Under the pieces are notes generated by a model. The model saw only the letters and a list, made by a program, of their open reading frames with translations, had not been told where the DNA came from and did no database searches. The translations under genes and the position numbers were made by a program. This document shows, in pieces, positions 54,344 through 64,000 of a stretch of 64,000 bases of DNA. Source of the DNA: Azorinus chamasolen (taxonomy: Eukaryota > Mollusca > Bivalvia > Cardiida > Solecurtidae); NCBI GenBank assembly GCA_963576725.1, contig OY755241.1, positions 24,712,449-24,776,448 on the forward strand, read 5' to 3'. The stretch's first letter is position 1; every line of letters starts with the position of its first letter.

Positions 54344-54390
54344 CAATCAGTCAGGTTGACAGAGATATGACAAAAGTTCGTTGAGTTTGC

Positions 54391-54641
54391 TAACCCTTCG
54401 CTTGCTATTCATGTCAATATACCTACCTATAAATAGTGAAGACCCAGATGAGATATAGCTCCTGCAGGAGCTGTCTCATCAGGGTCTGCACTATTTACAA
54501 GTTGATTGTGCAACCAGTGCACTCCAGAGCAGTGATTGCACAGCCATATGCTTGTACGTAGTGAAGATATATGTAATTATACAACAGGACATGGGTAAAG
54601 AAGGTGAAATGTATTTTAAAATTCAGAAAGAGAAGGGTTAA
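54391..54641 (+). mobile_element. M2 MITE, full length
   Basis: TAACCCTTCGCTTGCTATTC left end; centre has 2 extra bases (GAGATATAGCTCCTGCAGG); right end GAGAAGGGTTAA. Confidence 0.93.
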
Positions 54642-54892
54642 AAAATGTCTTACGGCTTATTAGCGAACACGGCTGTTTCAACAGTTTTCGCACTTAGTTT
54701 CGAACAGCAATGCAGGTGACATTATCAGCCACGTTTATAGGTTGTTGCTTTTTGTAATCTTACGACGTGGCAAAGTTTCTTGGTTTGTCATAATACTAAA
54801 CGATATGACAGAGTTCCTCGATACGGTCATATCTTACAGTTTTGGCAAACAAGAATATTTCACCGGTTTTAGCACTAAATTCTGAACAACAA

Positions 54893-55141
54893 TATTAACC
54901 CTTTACTCCAAAAATTAACCTTTCCGTGCTTTTGCAAACAGAGTAGTTCCAGATCAGACGGTGCGCATAGGAGTCGTTTGATCAGGGTCTGCTCTGTTCG
55001 CTTATTAAATAATATATATATGAATCTAATTAGTTTCTACAATGACCAAAAATCATGTTCATGTGCCATTATAAAAATCAATCTAATTAATATTCATGAC
55101 GTAATCATTTCTGACATGAATATTCATGAAGTATAGGATTA
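54893..55141 (-). mobile_element. M1 MITE forming the 3' end of gene 2
   Basis: ATTAACCCTTTACTCC left end, GCTCTGTTCGCTTATTAAA, GAATATTCATGAAGTATAGG and the terminal TTAA at 55138-55141. The sulfotransferase stop codon lies within that TTAA. Confidence 0.88.
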
Positions 55142-56293
55142 AGTTTGCAAGTCAGATAAATAGCGATGTACTGCAACACTGTAACGTTTGTTGAATATTC
55201 TCTCTGGTCTATCGTCGTACCCAAACAACTCGCAGTCTTTCAGTACAATTAGACGAAGCCTTTCCAGGTCCTCCAAGCTGACACTTCGATACGCCTGTTC
55301 CAGGGCCTCTGTCCGCTGTTGCTTAGCAACTTGTTTATCCAATGGTGCTTTTGACGCAATACTCATAACACGCGCCATGAACGTGTCCATTGTTACGTTA
55401 CGAATGGTGGATAGAGTGAACGGCATGCTTCTGTTTTTATCGATATATCCGCGAAGCTGCATGTTGATCCATCCTCTGTTTATAATGCGGTAAATATCTT
55501 CATCTGAAGAGTTTTGCATAAGATCTACCACTGTAAACAACATGGACACGTGTCTTATGGTGTCATCATACATGGCATCCCCAGACAAATCTGTAAAAGT
55601 CACGTTAAAGTCATCGAATTCACTCTTCCACAAGTCAAACAAGTAACTTAAATCTTCTATAAATGTCTCGAGCTTACCCAGGAAAGAGTACTGTATTTGG
55701 CACGGGTCACACAGCGAGTGCATAGGTTCAAAATGCTTGTCAACAAGCAGCCCAGCCTCCTTCATTTTAATTATATATTTGATGAATTCAGCAAACGTCA
55801 CTTGACTTATAGCCGGTCCATTTGTTCCATTCCCATAAACTTTCTCAAGGATTTCATTTACTAAATTTGGCCAGAAAATTGTATTAGGGTAATAAACTTT
55901 GTCAATGTATCCGGAATATAGTCTGGAATACGGATCACGCACGAATATAAACGAGAACAAGTTAGATACAAAGTCATTCGCCTCATCTGCTGTCATTTCC
56001 TTTTGAAGACTTTTAAATCCAATAAGAGTTTTCTCCCTTAGCGTTATAGCCAATGGATTATTATATTTCCCCTTTGATCCTAGGACAGTTAGGAGGCGCA
56101 CCCAGAAGGAGGAGGCGACTTTCTGTAGCGGACAGTACAATATTGGATGTGTCCTGTCTACGGTGATAACCCGTGGGATACTGCTTAAATATTTGGCACT
56201 CTGGTTCACACCAGCATAACCGTTACATGACTTGGACAGTTGGAGTAGTCGTTCCTGTTGCTCGAGCGATGGTCTACCGTGATTGGTTGATAC
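55139..56293 (-). CDS. Gene 2 exon 3: catalytic domain
   Basis: Residues 73-456 in one exon, acceptor TTTTTCAG|GTATCA, phase 0. The 5'-phosphosulfate loop is CPLQKVASSFW (about 126-136; Lys130 is the expected catalytic base contact) and the 3'-phosphate motif is FIFVRDPYSRLYSGY (about 187-201). KHFEPMHSLCDPC and YSFLGKLETF are the further blocks shared by HNK-1-type enzymes. Several N-x-S/T sites are present (NGT, NVT, NSS, NRS). The stop codon TAA lies inside the TTAA boundary of an M1 MITE, so the 3' UTR begins as transposon. Confidence 0.93.
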   Translation of the reverse strand, partial: VSTNHGRPSLEQQERLLQLSKSCNGYAGVNQSAKYLSSIPRVITVDRTHPILYCPLQKVASSFWVRLLTVLGSKGKYNNPLAITLREKTLIGFKSLQKEMTADEANDFVSNLFSFIFVRDPYSRLYSGYIDKVYYPNTIFWPNLVNEILEKVYGNGTNGPAISQVTFAEFIKYIIKMKEAGLLVDKHFEPMHSLCDPCQIQYSFLGKLETFIEDLSYLFDLWKSEFDDFNVTFTDLSGDAMYDDTIRHVSMLFTVVDLMQNSSDEDIYRIINRGWINMQLRGYIDKNRSMPFTLSTIRNVTMDTFMARVMSIASKAPLDKQVAKQQRTEALEQAYRSVSLEDLERLRLIVLKDCELFGYDDRPERIFNKRYSVAVHRYLSDLQT

Positions 56294-58997
56294 CTGAAAA
56301 AGAACAACAACTAGATTGTGATTTATCTTACTGAAAGTGTGATTTCTGTAATTTTAAAACATTAACTGTGTGAGAACAAAATGTGTTCGCCGTATAAATC
56401 ACATGTTACATTTATGCTTCGAGAGGAAAAGCATAGTTAGACTATGTAGAAATCAAAAGCTATCTCTTAGAATTTGTTGAGAAAGGATTTGTCTGGAAAT
56501 ATTTAGTCCTCTTTATGTGTTCAAATCACATTAGAAATAAATGTTTGAGAACTGGCACGCACATGCACACACTACCATAACCTAAACCATACTACCACAA
56601 TCACAAACTGCATGTATTGTGTTCTGTTCTGTTCACAAACAGTCATACACAAACAGACAGACAGAAACGTAGACAGACACACTGAGAGATACGCAGATAG
56701 ATTGGTAGACAAACACAGAGACAGACATATAACAGATAAAGACAGATAAATAGTTTATCAGTGTGTCATATGTTAATAGATCTATATACAATGATTAACA
56801 GTGTTGTACACCTTTAACCCTTCGCTTGCTGAATTTTAAAATACATTTCTCCTTCTTTACCCATGCCCTGTTGTATAATTACATATATATTCACTGTGTA
56901 CACGTATTTCGCCGTGCAATCACTGCTGTGGAGTGCACTGGTTGCACAATCAACTTGTAAATAGTGCAAACCCTGATGAGACAGCTCCTGCAGGAGCTGT
57001 CTCATCTGGGTCTTCACTATTTACAGGTAGGTATATTGACGCGAATAGCAAGCGAAGGGTTAACATTAACATCCAGCCGCATCGCGACTTACATGACATC
57101 ATACAATATACATAAATACATTTACATACATATATAGACATATATATGCACGCATCAGCCACTCAGATATAGACACACAGGTGCACACGCGCGCACGCAC
57201 AGACACAGATATAGGCATACACATATGGACATACGCATACATAGTTACGCACAGGCAAACAGACACATGCACACGGGCACACATGCGCGCACACACCCAC
57301 ACACAGACACAAATACACATATCCGCGTTTTTTTAATCTTAAAATACTAGCGCGCAAGCATACACGCACGCACATACACATGCATGACACACAGCACATC
57401 CATACGCTCACACACGCACGCACACCGCTACTTGTGCCATAAACCTGACTCTAATTATGTTAATTAGAGATAAATATCCTTTCACTAACAGGATGCTGTA
57501 AATATATACATCTGACTATTTAATTTATGACTGTTCGTGAAAGAAATAATGTCCTATGAATATTACCTGACTTTACAGTGGCATACTATAGGATTGTGGC
57601 CACAACCGAAATTGTAAAACTAGGTTTATAGATTATTCCATCAGCAATCAGAGGAGACCCCCACCAGACAGGTCCTACTGGAGATGTCTGATATGGGTTT
57701 ACTCTTTGCAACTGCGTAAATAGGTTTATTTGTATGTGAATAGAGGATCTTACACGAGTGATCATTACAAGTTGTATTTTTGAAACAAATTAAATATAAT
57801 AATATGACACCAGCTTTAGCGATAAGTATGTTTATGTTTAAGGGTTAATCAAGATAGTAGAGACTGGTTATCAGTATGCAACTGCTTTATGCTCCCCATA
57901 TTACTCCCCACACACACACACACAGACAGACAGACAGACCCCCAATATACCCCATAAACTCACCTTTGGTCGTACAGAACTTAATGTTTTAATATTTTGT
58001 TTTACAGAGACACTTCCTGGTTCTTCTTCAATCACTATGTCTGTCTCCACATAGGAACTGATCTTGAAAACTGGAGATAGAGAGAGAAGAAAAGTTTAAT
58101 AATCCCTAAACTGCATAGACACACACTTTAACACCTTTACAAATAGTGTTGACCTGGATCATGTGGTCCCTGTAGGAGCTGTCTGATCAGGTTATGTTCT
58201 GTCTTAACCCATTCCCTCATATTGACGACATTTGACGACTCTGTAAAAGTCACTTTGTGAAACCATTGTGATAAATAGAGCATTTGCTCCTATAGGAGCA
58301 AATGCTCTATATATCACAATGGTTTCAAACTACCCAATTCTAAATGTTTGCTTTTCTGTTAGTAATGCTCATTTTCGGTAGATTAATTCAAAGAGGTTGT
58401 ATCTAAATATAGCCTATGAGGTAATGGGTTTAGCGGCGATCAAAAGTAGTTTAATTATAGGGTTGTAAGGCAGGTGGTAGCTTAATGCAGGTCAAAAGTA
58501 ATGCAGAAAGCTTCTATATAAGCACCTTTATCAACAACATAGGCCATTGTATATGAGTGTCTTTAATCTACGACAATAAAATCTCACCTCTATAAGCAAT
58601 ATAGGCCATGTTGACTTATAACTACCACCTTTCTCAATAAATACGCCTTTCTACGCCTTTGCAAACAGAGCAGACCCAGACCAGACGGTTCCTAGGAGCC
58701 GTCTGATCAGGGTCTGCTCTGTTTGCGTATGAAATAGCATAGATCTGTACGACTCTATAGTTTCTACTATGGCCAAACATTCCGTACGCATGCGCTATCA
58801 TAACAAGTTCATTAATATTCATCATGTCATTATTTCTTATATGAATATTTATGAAGTAAAGGGTTAACAAAACGTCATAAATTCTCACCTCTACAGAATA
58901 TATAGGCCATGTTGCATGTAAAGAGCAGTATGAGGAGACATTTTGCAGTCCTGTATTGCCGCAATAATCCATGATGATTTACATCCGGGTCTCGCAT
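55139..58997 (-). CDS. Gene 2 (span): carbohydrate sulfotransferase, HNK-1 family
   Basis: Three coding exons (109 + 107 + 1155 bp) give 456 residues. It is a type II Golgi membrane enzyme predicted to transfer sulfate from PAPS to a glycan hydroxyl; the family (Sulfotransfer_2, CHST8-14 type) acts on GalNAc, chondroitin/dermatan or glucuronate caps. Which acceptor is used cannot be told from sequence alone. A possible 5' UTR exon upstream is not resolved. Confidence 0.9.
56294..56814. other. Gene 2 intron, microsatellite only
   Basis: Between catalytic exon and M2; a degenerate (CAGA)n/(ACAG)n run at 56650-56740. Nothing else seen. Confidence 0.5.
56816..57063 (-). mobile_element. M2 MITE, full length, in gene 2 intron
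   Basis: TTAACCCTTCGCTTGCTG and AGCAAGCGAAGGGTTAA; perfect centre. Confidence 0.95.
57110..57430. repeat. (CA/CGCA)n low-complexity block
   Basis: Alternating purine-pyrimidine runs such as GCACACGCGCGCACGCAC and CACACACGCACGCACAC. Potential Z-DNA. Confidence 0.9.
57530..57735 (+). mobile_element. M1 MITE, diverged
   Basis: TGAAAGAAATAATGTCCTAT, GAAATTGTAAAACTAGG, GGTCCTACTGGAGATGTC. Confidence 0.65.
57964..58070 (-). CDS. Gene 2 exon 2: stem region
   Basis: 107 bp, phase 1 in and phase 0 out. Acceptor CTCTATCTCCAG|TT, donor AAAG|GTGAGT. It codes for VFKISSYVETDIVIEEEPG and then a polar stretch to SSVRPK, a typical low-complexity stem between anchor and catalytic domain. Its frame joins exon 1 and exon 3 without a stop. 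Confidence 0.82.
58205..58431. mobile_element. M3 MITE, full length
   Basis: TTAACCCATTCCCTCATATTG and GAGGTAATGGGTTTA; apex TTGCTCCTATAGGAGCAA. Confidence 0.95.
58577..58913 (-). repeat. Direct duplication of the exon 1 donor region flanking an M1
   Basis: AATCTCACCTCTATAAGCAA (58577) and AATTCTCACCTCTACAGAAT (58880), each followed by TATAGGCCATGTT, bracket the M1 at 58625-58866. The inner copy keeps a GT donor in the same frame. Confidence 0.78.
58625..58866 (-). mobile_element. M1 MITE
   Basis: AATAAATACGCCTTTCTACG, GCAAACAGAGCAGACCCAG, apex GGTTCCTAGGAGCC, right end GAAGTAAAGGGTTAA. Confidence 0.88.
58889..58997 (-). CDS. Gene 2 exon 1: cytosolic tail and signal anchor
   Basis: Encodes residues 1-36 plus one base. 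MRDPDVNHHGLLRQYRTAK is followed by CLLILLFTCNMAYIFC, a short basic tail and signal anchor as expected for a Golgi type II enzyme. Donor AGAG|GTGAGA, phase 1. A longer overlapping frame starting ATGGATTATTGCGG exists, but it ends in phase 0, does not fit exon 2 and has no hydrophobic segment, so it is not chosen. Confidence 0.75.
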
Positions 58998-59049
58998 CGT
59001 CACACCATGGAAAACAGTAGATGATGTCTGTCTGTTAGTGCTTTACCTG

Positions 59050-59470
59050 ATTAATATTCATGTAAAAACTAATGAGATCATGCATATTCATTGGCTGATT
59101 TTTTATAATGCTGTGTGAACACATGAACTACATATAATCAGATATATATTATCCCATTAGCAAACAGAGCAGGCGCTGATTACAGTCCCGACAGGGTCGA
59201 CAAATCTTAGTTAACATTTTCCTCCATAAATACGCCTTTCTATGTCCCTATAAAAGTCACTTTGTGAAACCAATGTGGTAACTAGAGCATTTGCTCCATA
59301 GGAGCAAATGCTCTATTTATCGCAATGGTTTCAAAACTACACACTTCCAAAATTAACCTTTTCTATAGTTAATGCTCCTTTTCGGTAGATTTATTCAAAG
59401 AGGTTGTGTCTAAAAATAGCCTATGAGGGAATGGGTTAACTCTGCTTGCAAAGGCGTGAATAATCGTTTC
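59050..59470. mobile_element. M1 containing M3
   Basis: M1 left half GATTAATATTCATGTAAAAA to 59205. M3 at 59250-59438 (apex TTGCTCCATAGGAGCAA, GAGGGAATGGGTTAA). A trailing TCTGCTTGCAAAGGCGTG is the M1 right end. Confidence 0.75.
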
Positions 59471-59477
59471 TGTCATG

Positions 59478-59730
59478 AAGAGCATTACAGTGGTACCTGC
59501 CTCAAGAAACCATCAAAAACAGGTCTAACTATGTCCTGTAAGGTACGTGGTAGATTAATGCAGGCAATAAGGTTGGTAGCTTAATGCAGGGCAAAAGTAA
59601 TGCAGAAAGCTCCCATGGGAGCTTTCTGAATTTCTTTTGCCCTGCATTACGCAACCATCTGCTTTATAAGACTCCTGTGTTCAATAAATGAATGACCGCT
59701 TATGGCTGTTATACCGTAGGTCACCACTCG
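59478..59730. mobile_element. M5 MITE with partial internal repeat
   Basis: TACAGTGGTACCTGCCTCAA; 'GGTAG(C/A)TTAATGCAGG' occurs twice; apex AAAGCTCCCATGGGAGCTTT; right end GACCGCTTATGGCTGTTATA. Confidence 0.88.
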
Positions 59731-59767
59731 TTCATTGCCAAGTTATGTCGTCCACAAAGTGTCGTCC

Positions 59768-60041
59768 AGGGGCGTAGCTATATCCAAATATAATGTACCC
59801 ACAGTTGCTATATAAGTATGCCCCCCCCCCGTGAATATTTACAATTGTGTTGATTTGAAACCATTATGATAAATAACGCGTTTTGAAACCATTATGGTTT
59901 CAAAAGGTGACCTTTAGAGAGGCACCAAAAGGCCTCAATATGAGGGAATGCCTAAAACTTACATCACAAGATAGAACGTTTATTAAGTCTACCCCCCCCC
60001 CCCCCCAAAAAAAAAACAACCAAAAAAAACAAAAAAACATA

Positions 60042-60072
<31 letters not shown>

Positions 60073-60199
60073 ACTTAGCCTTCGATATGTTTTTCCATTT
60101 GGGCCATAATAATGTTTTCACATTTCATATTGATCTTACGCACCTTTCATATTGATGTTACGCACGTGCGTAAGTGCGTATCGCTAGCTACGCCCCTGT
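59768..60199. mobile_element. hAT-like MITE (CAGGGGCGTAGCTA ends)
   Basis: CAGGGGCGTAGCTAT left and ATCGCTAGCTACGCCCCTG right. Inside are an M3 fragment (59850-59955), a C-run/A-run (59990-60035) and (CA)n at 60043-60068. CAGGGGCG-type ends are usual for hAT elements; no clean 8-bp duplication could be read. Confidence 0.72.
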
Positions 60200-60254
60200 C
60201 GTCTCTTTCAAAATTTTGTTTTGAATGTTCGTCCTTTCTGACATAACATAACTA

Positions 60255-60620
60255 CACCATCAACCAGTTTTGATCCTGATTAGATGTCGAGTTAATCGGC
60301 ATTTCATCTGGATCCAAACTGTTTGCGTAGATAATCACAGATCCGCCATTGTAAGCAAACTAGTTAATGACGTCATACAGCGAAAGATTTAACCATTTCC
60401 TTCATATATAAACTGTTTCTACGCATTTGCAAACAGAGAAGGCCCCGTCTGATCAGGGTTTACTCTGTTTGCTTATAGAATAATATATATCTAATTCTAC
60501 AGTTGATAGCATGGCTGAAATACCACATGTTTGTATACTTTTATAAGATTTTAACATACCAGTAATTAACATTTATGATGTATTTATTTTTACATGAATA
60601 TTAAACAGGTAAAGAATTAA
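60255..60620. mobile_element. M6 copy followed by M1 (inverse)
   Basis: M6: CAGTTTTGATCCTGATTAG with TCGAGTTAATCGGCATTTC. M1: TTTAACCATTTCCTTCATAT to ACAGGTAAAGAATTAA. Confidence 0.75.
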
Positions 60621-60824
60621 TATAAAAACCTGTCAAAGTTTTCCGTTAGCAACCGTTATATTCCTCTGTTCACGTTTGTTTTGAATCCAGAACTCATCAG
60701 TTTTTATTCCTTTCAAAACTGTGAACTATAACTAAAGCATGTACATACCAGTATTCGTGTATGTATGTTGTAGAACTATTTAAAATGTTTTAAATGTTTT
60801 ATCCCCCAGGGAAATGTCTACACC

Positions 60825-60935
60825 AATAAATGACCCTTATCCCGCAGTGGCAAACAGCTTGGATCCAGATGAGACGCCGAGTAACTCGGCGTCTCATCAG
60901 GATCCAAGCTGTTTGACATTCGATCAATAATTTCT
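60825..60935. mobile_element. M6 MITE core
   Basis: ACCCTTATCCCGCAGTGGC; perfect GATGAGACGCCGAGTAACTC palindrome; GATCCAAGCTGTTTGAC. Confidence 0.9.
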
Positions 60936-61107
60936 CAAAAGCTTTCTCGAATTTGGAATTAGATCTTTTAATTGCACCATATCCAATACTAAGCAGACAT
61001 TATTTTGTTCACAGTGGAATAAGTGTTCACAAATCTTGATGCCCCTCGGCTATCAGAACCTCATTGTTAACCTTTAGCTGGCGATGACAACGGTCAACCT
61101 CCTCATT

Positions 61108-61300
61108 TTAACCCTTTACTCCATGAATATCCGTGTAAGAAATAATAACGTCATGAATAGTATTAGATTATATTAATTGTTATAATAGCACATGGACACA
61201 TGGAGTTTTGGCCATGCCTGATATTGTAGAAGCAGGTCTTTACTATATCTTAAGCAAACAATCATTATTTCTTACATTAGTAGTAATTAGGTAACATGTT
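61108..61300 (+). mobile_element. M1 left part
   Basis: TTAACCCTTTACTCCATGAA, GCCTGATATTGTAGAAGC; the palindrome is missing. Confidence 0.75.
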
Positions 61301-61710
61301 AACCCTTTACGCCGTGAATATGCATGAAAGAAATGATGACATCACTAGTATTATCTAGATTATTTTTTTAATGGCGTGTTAGCACATGCAAATGTATTGC
61401 GAAAGCAGATCTATAGAACCAGGATCCATGCTTATAAAACGTTTAGTTGAGTCTCAGTTCGTTCTCAAGTTTTTGATTAGTCAGATCTGACCAATCAAAA
61501 GCTTGAGAACTCAAATCTGACCAATCAAACGCTTGAGAACGAAACTCAGTCTCAACTAAAAGCTTTATAAATAAGCATGAACCCACATCTATATTATCTC
61601 ATAAGCAAACAGGGCAGACCCTGATCAGACAGCTCCTACAGGAGCCCTCTTATCTGTGTCTACTCTGTTTGCAAATGCATATAAAGGCGTATTTATGGAT
61701 TAAATGGTCA
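61300..61710 (+). mobile_element. M1 MITE interrupted by M10
   Basis: TTAACCCTTTACGCCGTGAA start. M10 lies between AGATCTATAGAACC and ACATCTATATTATC (about 61418-61588). M1 core GCAAACAGGGCAGACCC with CAGCTCCTACAGGAGCC. Confidence 0.85.
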
Positions 61711-61879
61711 ACTATTTTGGATCCTGATAAAGATGCCGAATTACAAGGTGTCTGATCCGGATCCGATCTCTTTACAAATACCGGTTATATAACGATAAAA
61801 AATGGGTAAAAATGAGAAATGTGCAATATGGCCGCTGAAGATAACATCATATTATTCAATATTGGTTAGTTACATTTAA

Positions 61880-61890
61880 CCCTGTAACTC

Positions 61891-61929
<39 letters not shown>

Positions 61930-62062
61930 TGTCTGATAGACAGACAGACCAGAAAGACCAGACAGAGAGACATACAGACAGACATATAGACAGACAGACC
62001 ATGCAGACAGACAGACCAGACCACACAGACCAGACAGACAGACACAGACAGACAGACAGACA
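61880..62062. repeat. (CAGA)n microsatellite
   Basis: Long CAGACAGA runs with interruptions; frames on both strands are artefacts. Confidence 0.95.
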
Positions 62063-62084
62063 TTTACCTTATATATTTATTCAT

Positions 62085-62300
62085 GTAAGGGTTAATAGCA
62101 GCATTGGTATTTATTAGCTGATTTTTATAATGGCATCAATACACATTATCATTTTCCGTGGCAGAATCTTTAGATCCAGACCTATATAATTCCATAAGCA
62201 AACAGAGTAGACCCTGATCAGCCGGTTTCTACAGGGGTAGTCTGATCTGGGTCTACTCTGATTTAAAATAAATCAAATGACTTATCTGTCCGGTAAGGGA
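62085..62300 (+). mobile_element. M1 MITE
   Basis: GGTTAATAGCAGCATTGGTA, GCAAACAGAGTAGACCCTG, GGTTTCTACAGGGGTAG. Confidence 0.75.
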
Positions 62301-62515
62301 TTAACCCTTTCTGTGTGGGACAAGAGTCACTATTAATGTCCTTTGCAAACAATGTAGACCCAGATCATCAGAGTCTGCAGTGTTTGCCATGTTACACTTT
62401 TCTTTTAGAAAAACCCCTAAATATTCACCGTAAGTTTGACCTGTTTGATGTTTGGAATAGTCCATTTGAAAAGTCAGCGTTGTACATAAAGGTTGAAACA
62501 GGCTTTAAAATAGTG
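62300..62515 (+). mobile_element. M7 MITE, centre deleted
   Basis: TTAACCCTTTCTGTGTGGGA, CAATGTAGACCCAGATCATC, TTACACTTTTCTTTTAGAAA, AGTCAGCGTTGTA. Confidence 0.82.
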
Positions 62516-62584
62516 TAATAATTATGACGTATAAATGATGAATAACAATAATGTGTATTACGTAACAATTCTCCCTCTATCAAC

Positions 62585-62695
62585 GGCGACCTGACTCATG
62601 TTGCAAACAGCTTGGATCCAGATGAGACGTCGAGTAACTCGGCGTCTCATCAGGATCCAAGCTGTTTGACATTCAGTCAATAGTTTCTAAAACGC
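62585..62695. mobile_element. M6 MITE core
   Basis: CAGCTTGGATCCAGATGAGA, CGTCGAGTAACTCGGCG, ATCCAAGCTGTTTGACATTC. Confidence 0.9.
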
Positions 62696-62699
62696 TTGT

Positions 62700-63078
62700 A
62701 CGGACTAGAAGCTAAGTATAAAACGCAACAGATCAGGGATTTGGTTACCATGGTTTTTCAGCACGATAAGGGTTACAATAAAACCATTCTTATCACGTAT
62801 ACTAGTTATAAATTCACCCATAGTGGTGAAAGAGTTTCGAGGTTCGATAAAATTTGCCTCCAGGGATTTAACCTTGTGACTGCTAATTTTCCAAACTGGA
62901 ATGTCCCATCAGTGTTGAATGAGTCCATTCGGTATGTAAAGGTTTAATTTTAGAGAGAATTTTGAATGAAAAACAGTGCAGACCCTGTTCAGAAATCTCC
63001 TCTAAGAGTCCTCTGGTCTGGGTCTTCAGTGTTAGCAAATGTCGGTATACGCGTTTTCTACATCCAAAGGGTTAAAAA
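62700..63078. mobile_element. M7-like fragments
   Basis: 62870-62930 (TTCCAAACTGGAATGTCCCATC) and 62965-63075 (CAGTGCAGACCCTGTTCAG, GGTCTGGGTCTTCAGTG, AAGGGTTA) carry M7 tail and core remnants; the stretch before is unassigned. Confidence 0.5.
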
Positions 63079-63207
63079 ATCATAAAAATAAGTAAACAAA
63101 ATTATTAACATTTGTTTGTCTTTGTCATTGTTTGATTTTTATCCACGGGCGAAATATGTTTTTGTACGTAATATACATTAGGGCCTCCCTAAAGCCGCCA
63201 CTTAATG

Positions 63208-63378
63208 TATTAAACCATTCCCTCAGAGCCTATTAGAAATTAGAATTTTGTAGTTTGAAACATTGTGATAAATAGAGCATTTGCTCCTATAGGAGCAAAT
63301 GCTCTATTTATCACAATGGTTTCAACAGGTGATTTTTACAGAGGCGTAGAAAGGCGTACTTATGGAGGAAAGGGTTAA
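63208..63378. mobile_element. M3 MITE, short left part
   Basis: TTAAACCATTCCCTCAGAGC and GAGGAAAGGGTTAA; perfect arms, apex TTGCTCCTATAGGAGCAA. Confidence 0.92.
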
Positions 63379-63404
63379 CACGGGAGTTATTTTTAAAACC
63401 AGAT

Positions 63405-63640
63405 GAACTCTATCTCTGTTGAATATTCATATAAGAAAGGAATATTTATTAGCTGCATTTTTCTATTAGCATATGTACACATGACTTGTTGATATTGATA
63501 GAAACTGTAGAAACAGTTAAATCATAATTTCATAAGCAAACTTGGCAGACCCTAAAAAGACTGCTGTTACAGGTCCCATCTGATCTGGGTCTACTCTGTT
63601 TGCAATGACGTGAAAATCGTTTATATGAGGGAAATCATTA
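63405..63640 (+). mobile_element. M1 MITE
   Basis: GTTGAATATTCATATAAGAA, GATAGAAACTGTAGAAAC, ATCTGATCTGGGTCTACTCTG; a short M5 fragment (63645-63705) follows. Confidence 0.78.
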
Positions 63641-63705
63641 ATACAAGACAGACTCAGTGCAGAAAACTCCTATTGGAGCATTCTGTGTACTGCATTAAGC
63701 TACCA

Positions 63706-64000
63706 ACAATCTTAACATACAATCCATTATATCAAAATATATTCCACGGCTTCAAGCTATTATGGCTAAAGACTTTAATTACATGTAACGATTCGATAAT
63801 ACATGTATTACGATTAATTATATTGAGCCATGTCGTTGTTTCTTTCCCATTTTGTCTCAAGGAAAATGATAACGTTAGTTTATATCATATCATATAAAGC
63901 CTGTCGTATATACTATCACACACAAGCATGCACGCGCGCATTCGCGCATACTCACATATTTACACACACGTAGACATTTGCACAAATACATGCACGCACG
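63706..64000. other. Unassigned, ending in (CA/CG)n
   Basis: AT-rich sequence, then CACACAAGCATGCACGCGCG-type alternation from 63915 to the window end. Confidence 0.5.

Noticed and set aside
58634..58972. 112-codon minus frame through sulfotransferase exon 1
   Set aside because: It reads past the donor into the M1 MITE and is in phase 0, incompatible with exon 2. The overlapping phase-1 frame gives a signal anchor and is preferred.
61866..62117. Frames of Ser/Val/Cys/Leu or Asp/Arg/Gln repeats
   Set aside because: Translation of the (CAGA)n microsatellite.
62696..62947. 83-codon plus frame with some gene-like composition
   Set aside because: Starts inside an M6 end and overlaps an M7 tail; no similarity that I can name and no splice context.

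Overview
The window looks like nuclear DNA of a bivalve mollusc (inference; species not determined). Reasons: spliced genes with phase-1 module exons, a tRNA-derived SINE with a CTCACT tail, several dispersed repeats I recognise from bivalve assemblies, and very dense short palindromic transposons (MITEs). Coding sequence is under 8 percent of the window.

Two genes can be reconstructed, both on the minus strand. Gene 1 (43580 down to 5138) is a 15-exon gene for a predicted secreted or type I membrane protein of about 1193 residues. It has a signal-peptide exon, then six repeats of a two-exon pair: a 'CYNC module' (C-x-N-C plus a diverged apple-like half) followed by an apple/PAN-like module. 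After these come a Ser/Thr/Pro-rich stalk exon and a C-terminal exon with a transmembrane helix. Every intron is phase 1, every internal exon is a multiple of 3 and the joined frame is open. The exons are 222-306 bp in introns of 0.4-6.8 kb. I know of no named family with this architecture. Gene 2 (58997 down to 55139) is a three-exon type II membrane carbohydrate sulfotransferase (HNK-1 / Sulfotransfer_2 family, 456 residues).

The rest is mostly repeats. I call the palindromic MITE families M1-M10. M1 (GCAAACAGAGCAGACCC core), M2 (CTTCGCTTGCT ends), M3 (GAGCATTTGCTCC core), M4 (GACGCCGCAT core), M6 (GAGACGCCGAGT core) and M7 (TGAGAGGGCTC core) have TTAACCC...GGGTTAA ends, as in piggyBac-type insertion. 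M5 (ATGCAGAAAGCTCC core) and M8 (AAACAGAACGCTCC core) have TACAGTA...ACC ends, like Tc1/mariner. M9 and M10 are further foldback families. M1, M3, M5 and M8 share the same apex GCTCC-TATA-GGAGC although their ends and target sites differ. M1 strand is given as + when its GAATATTCATG end is on the left.

Layout: 0-5.1 kb MITEs, a CAGGGTGTCCC element, a bivalve repeat and a 970-bp foldback; 5.1-36.7 kb the module exons with MITE-filled introns, a 24-bp satellite grown out of a splice donor, a 2-kb foldback and a 1.5-kb foldback; 36.7-43.6 kb the long first intron with a 51-bp satellite in both orientations, a dead LINE end and a SINE; 44-55 kb repeats only, with large 11-bp and 56-bp arrays; 55.1-59 kb the sulfotransferase; 59-64 kb MITEs and microsatellites. 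MITE edges lie within 0-20 bp of several splice sites, and one supplies the sulfotransferase stop codon, so transposition has trimmed both genes to their functional limits.
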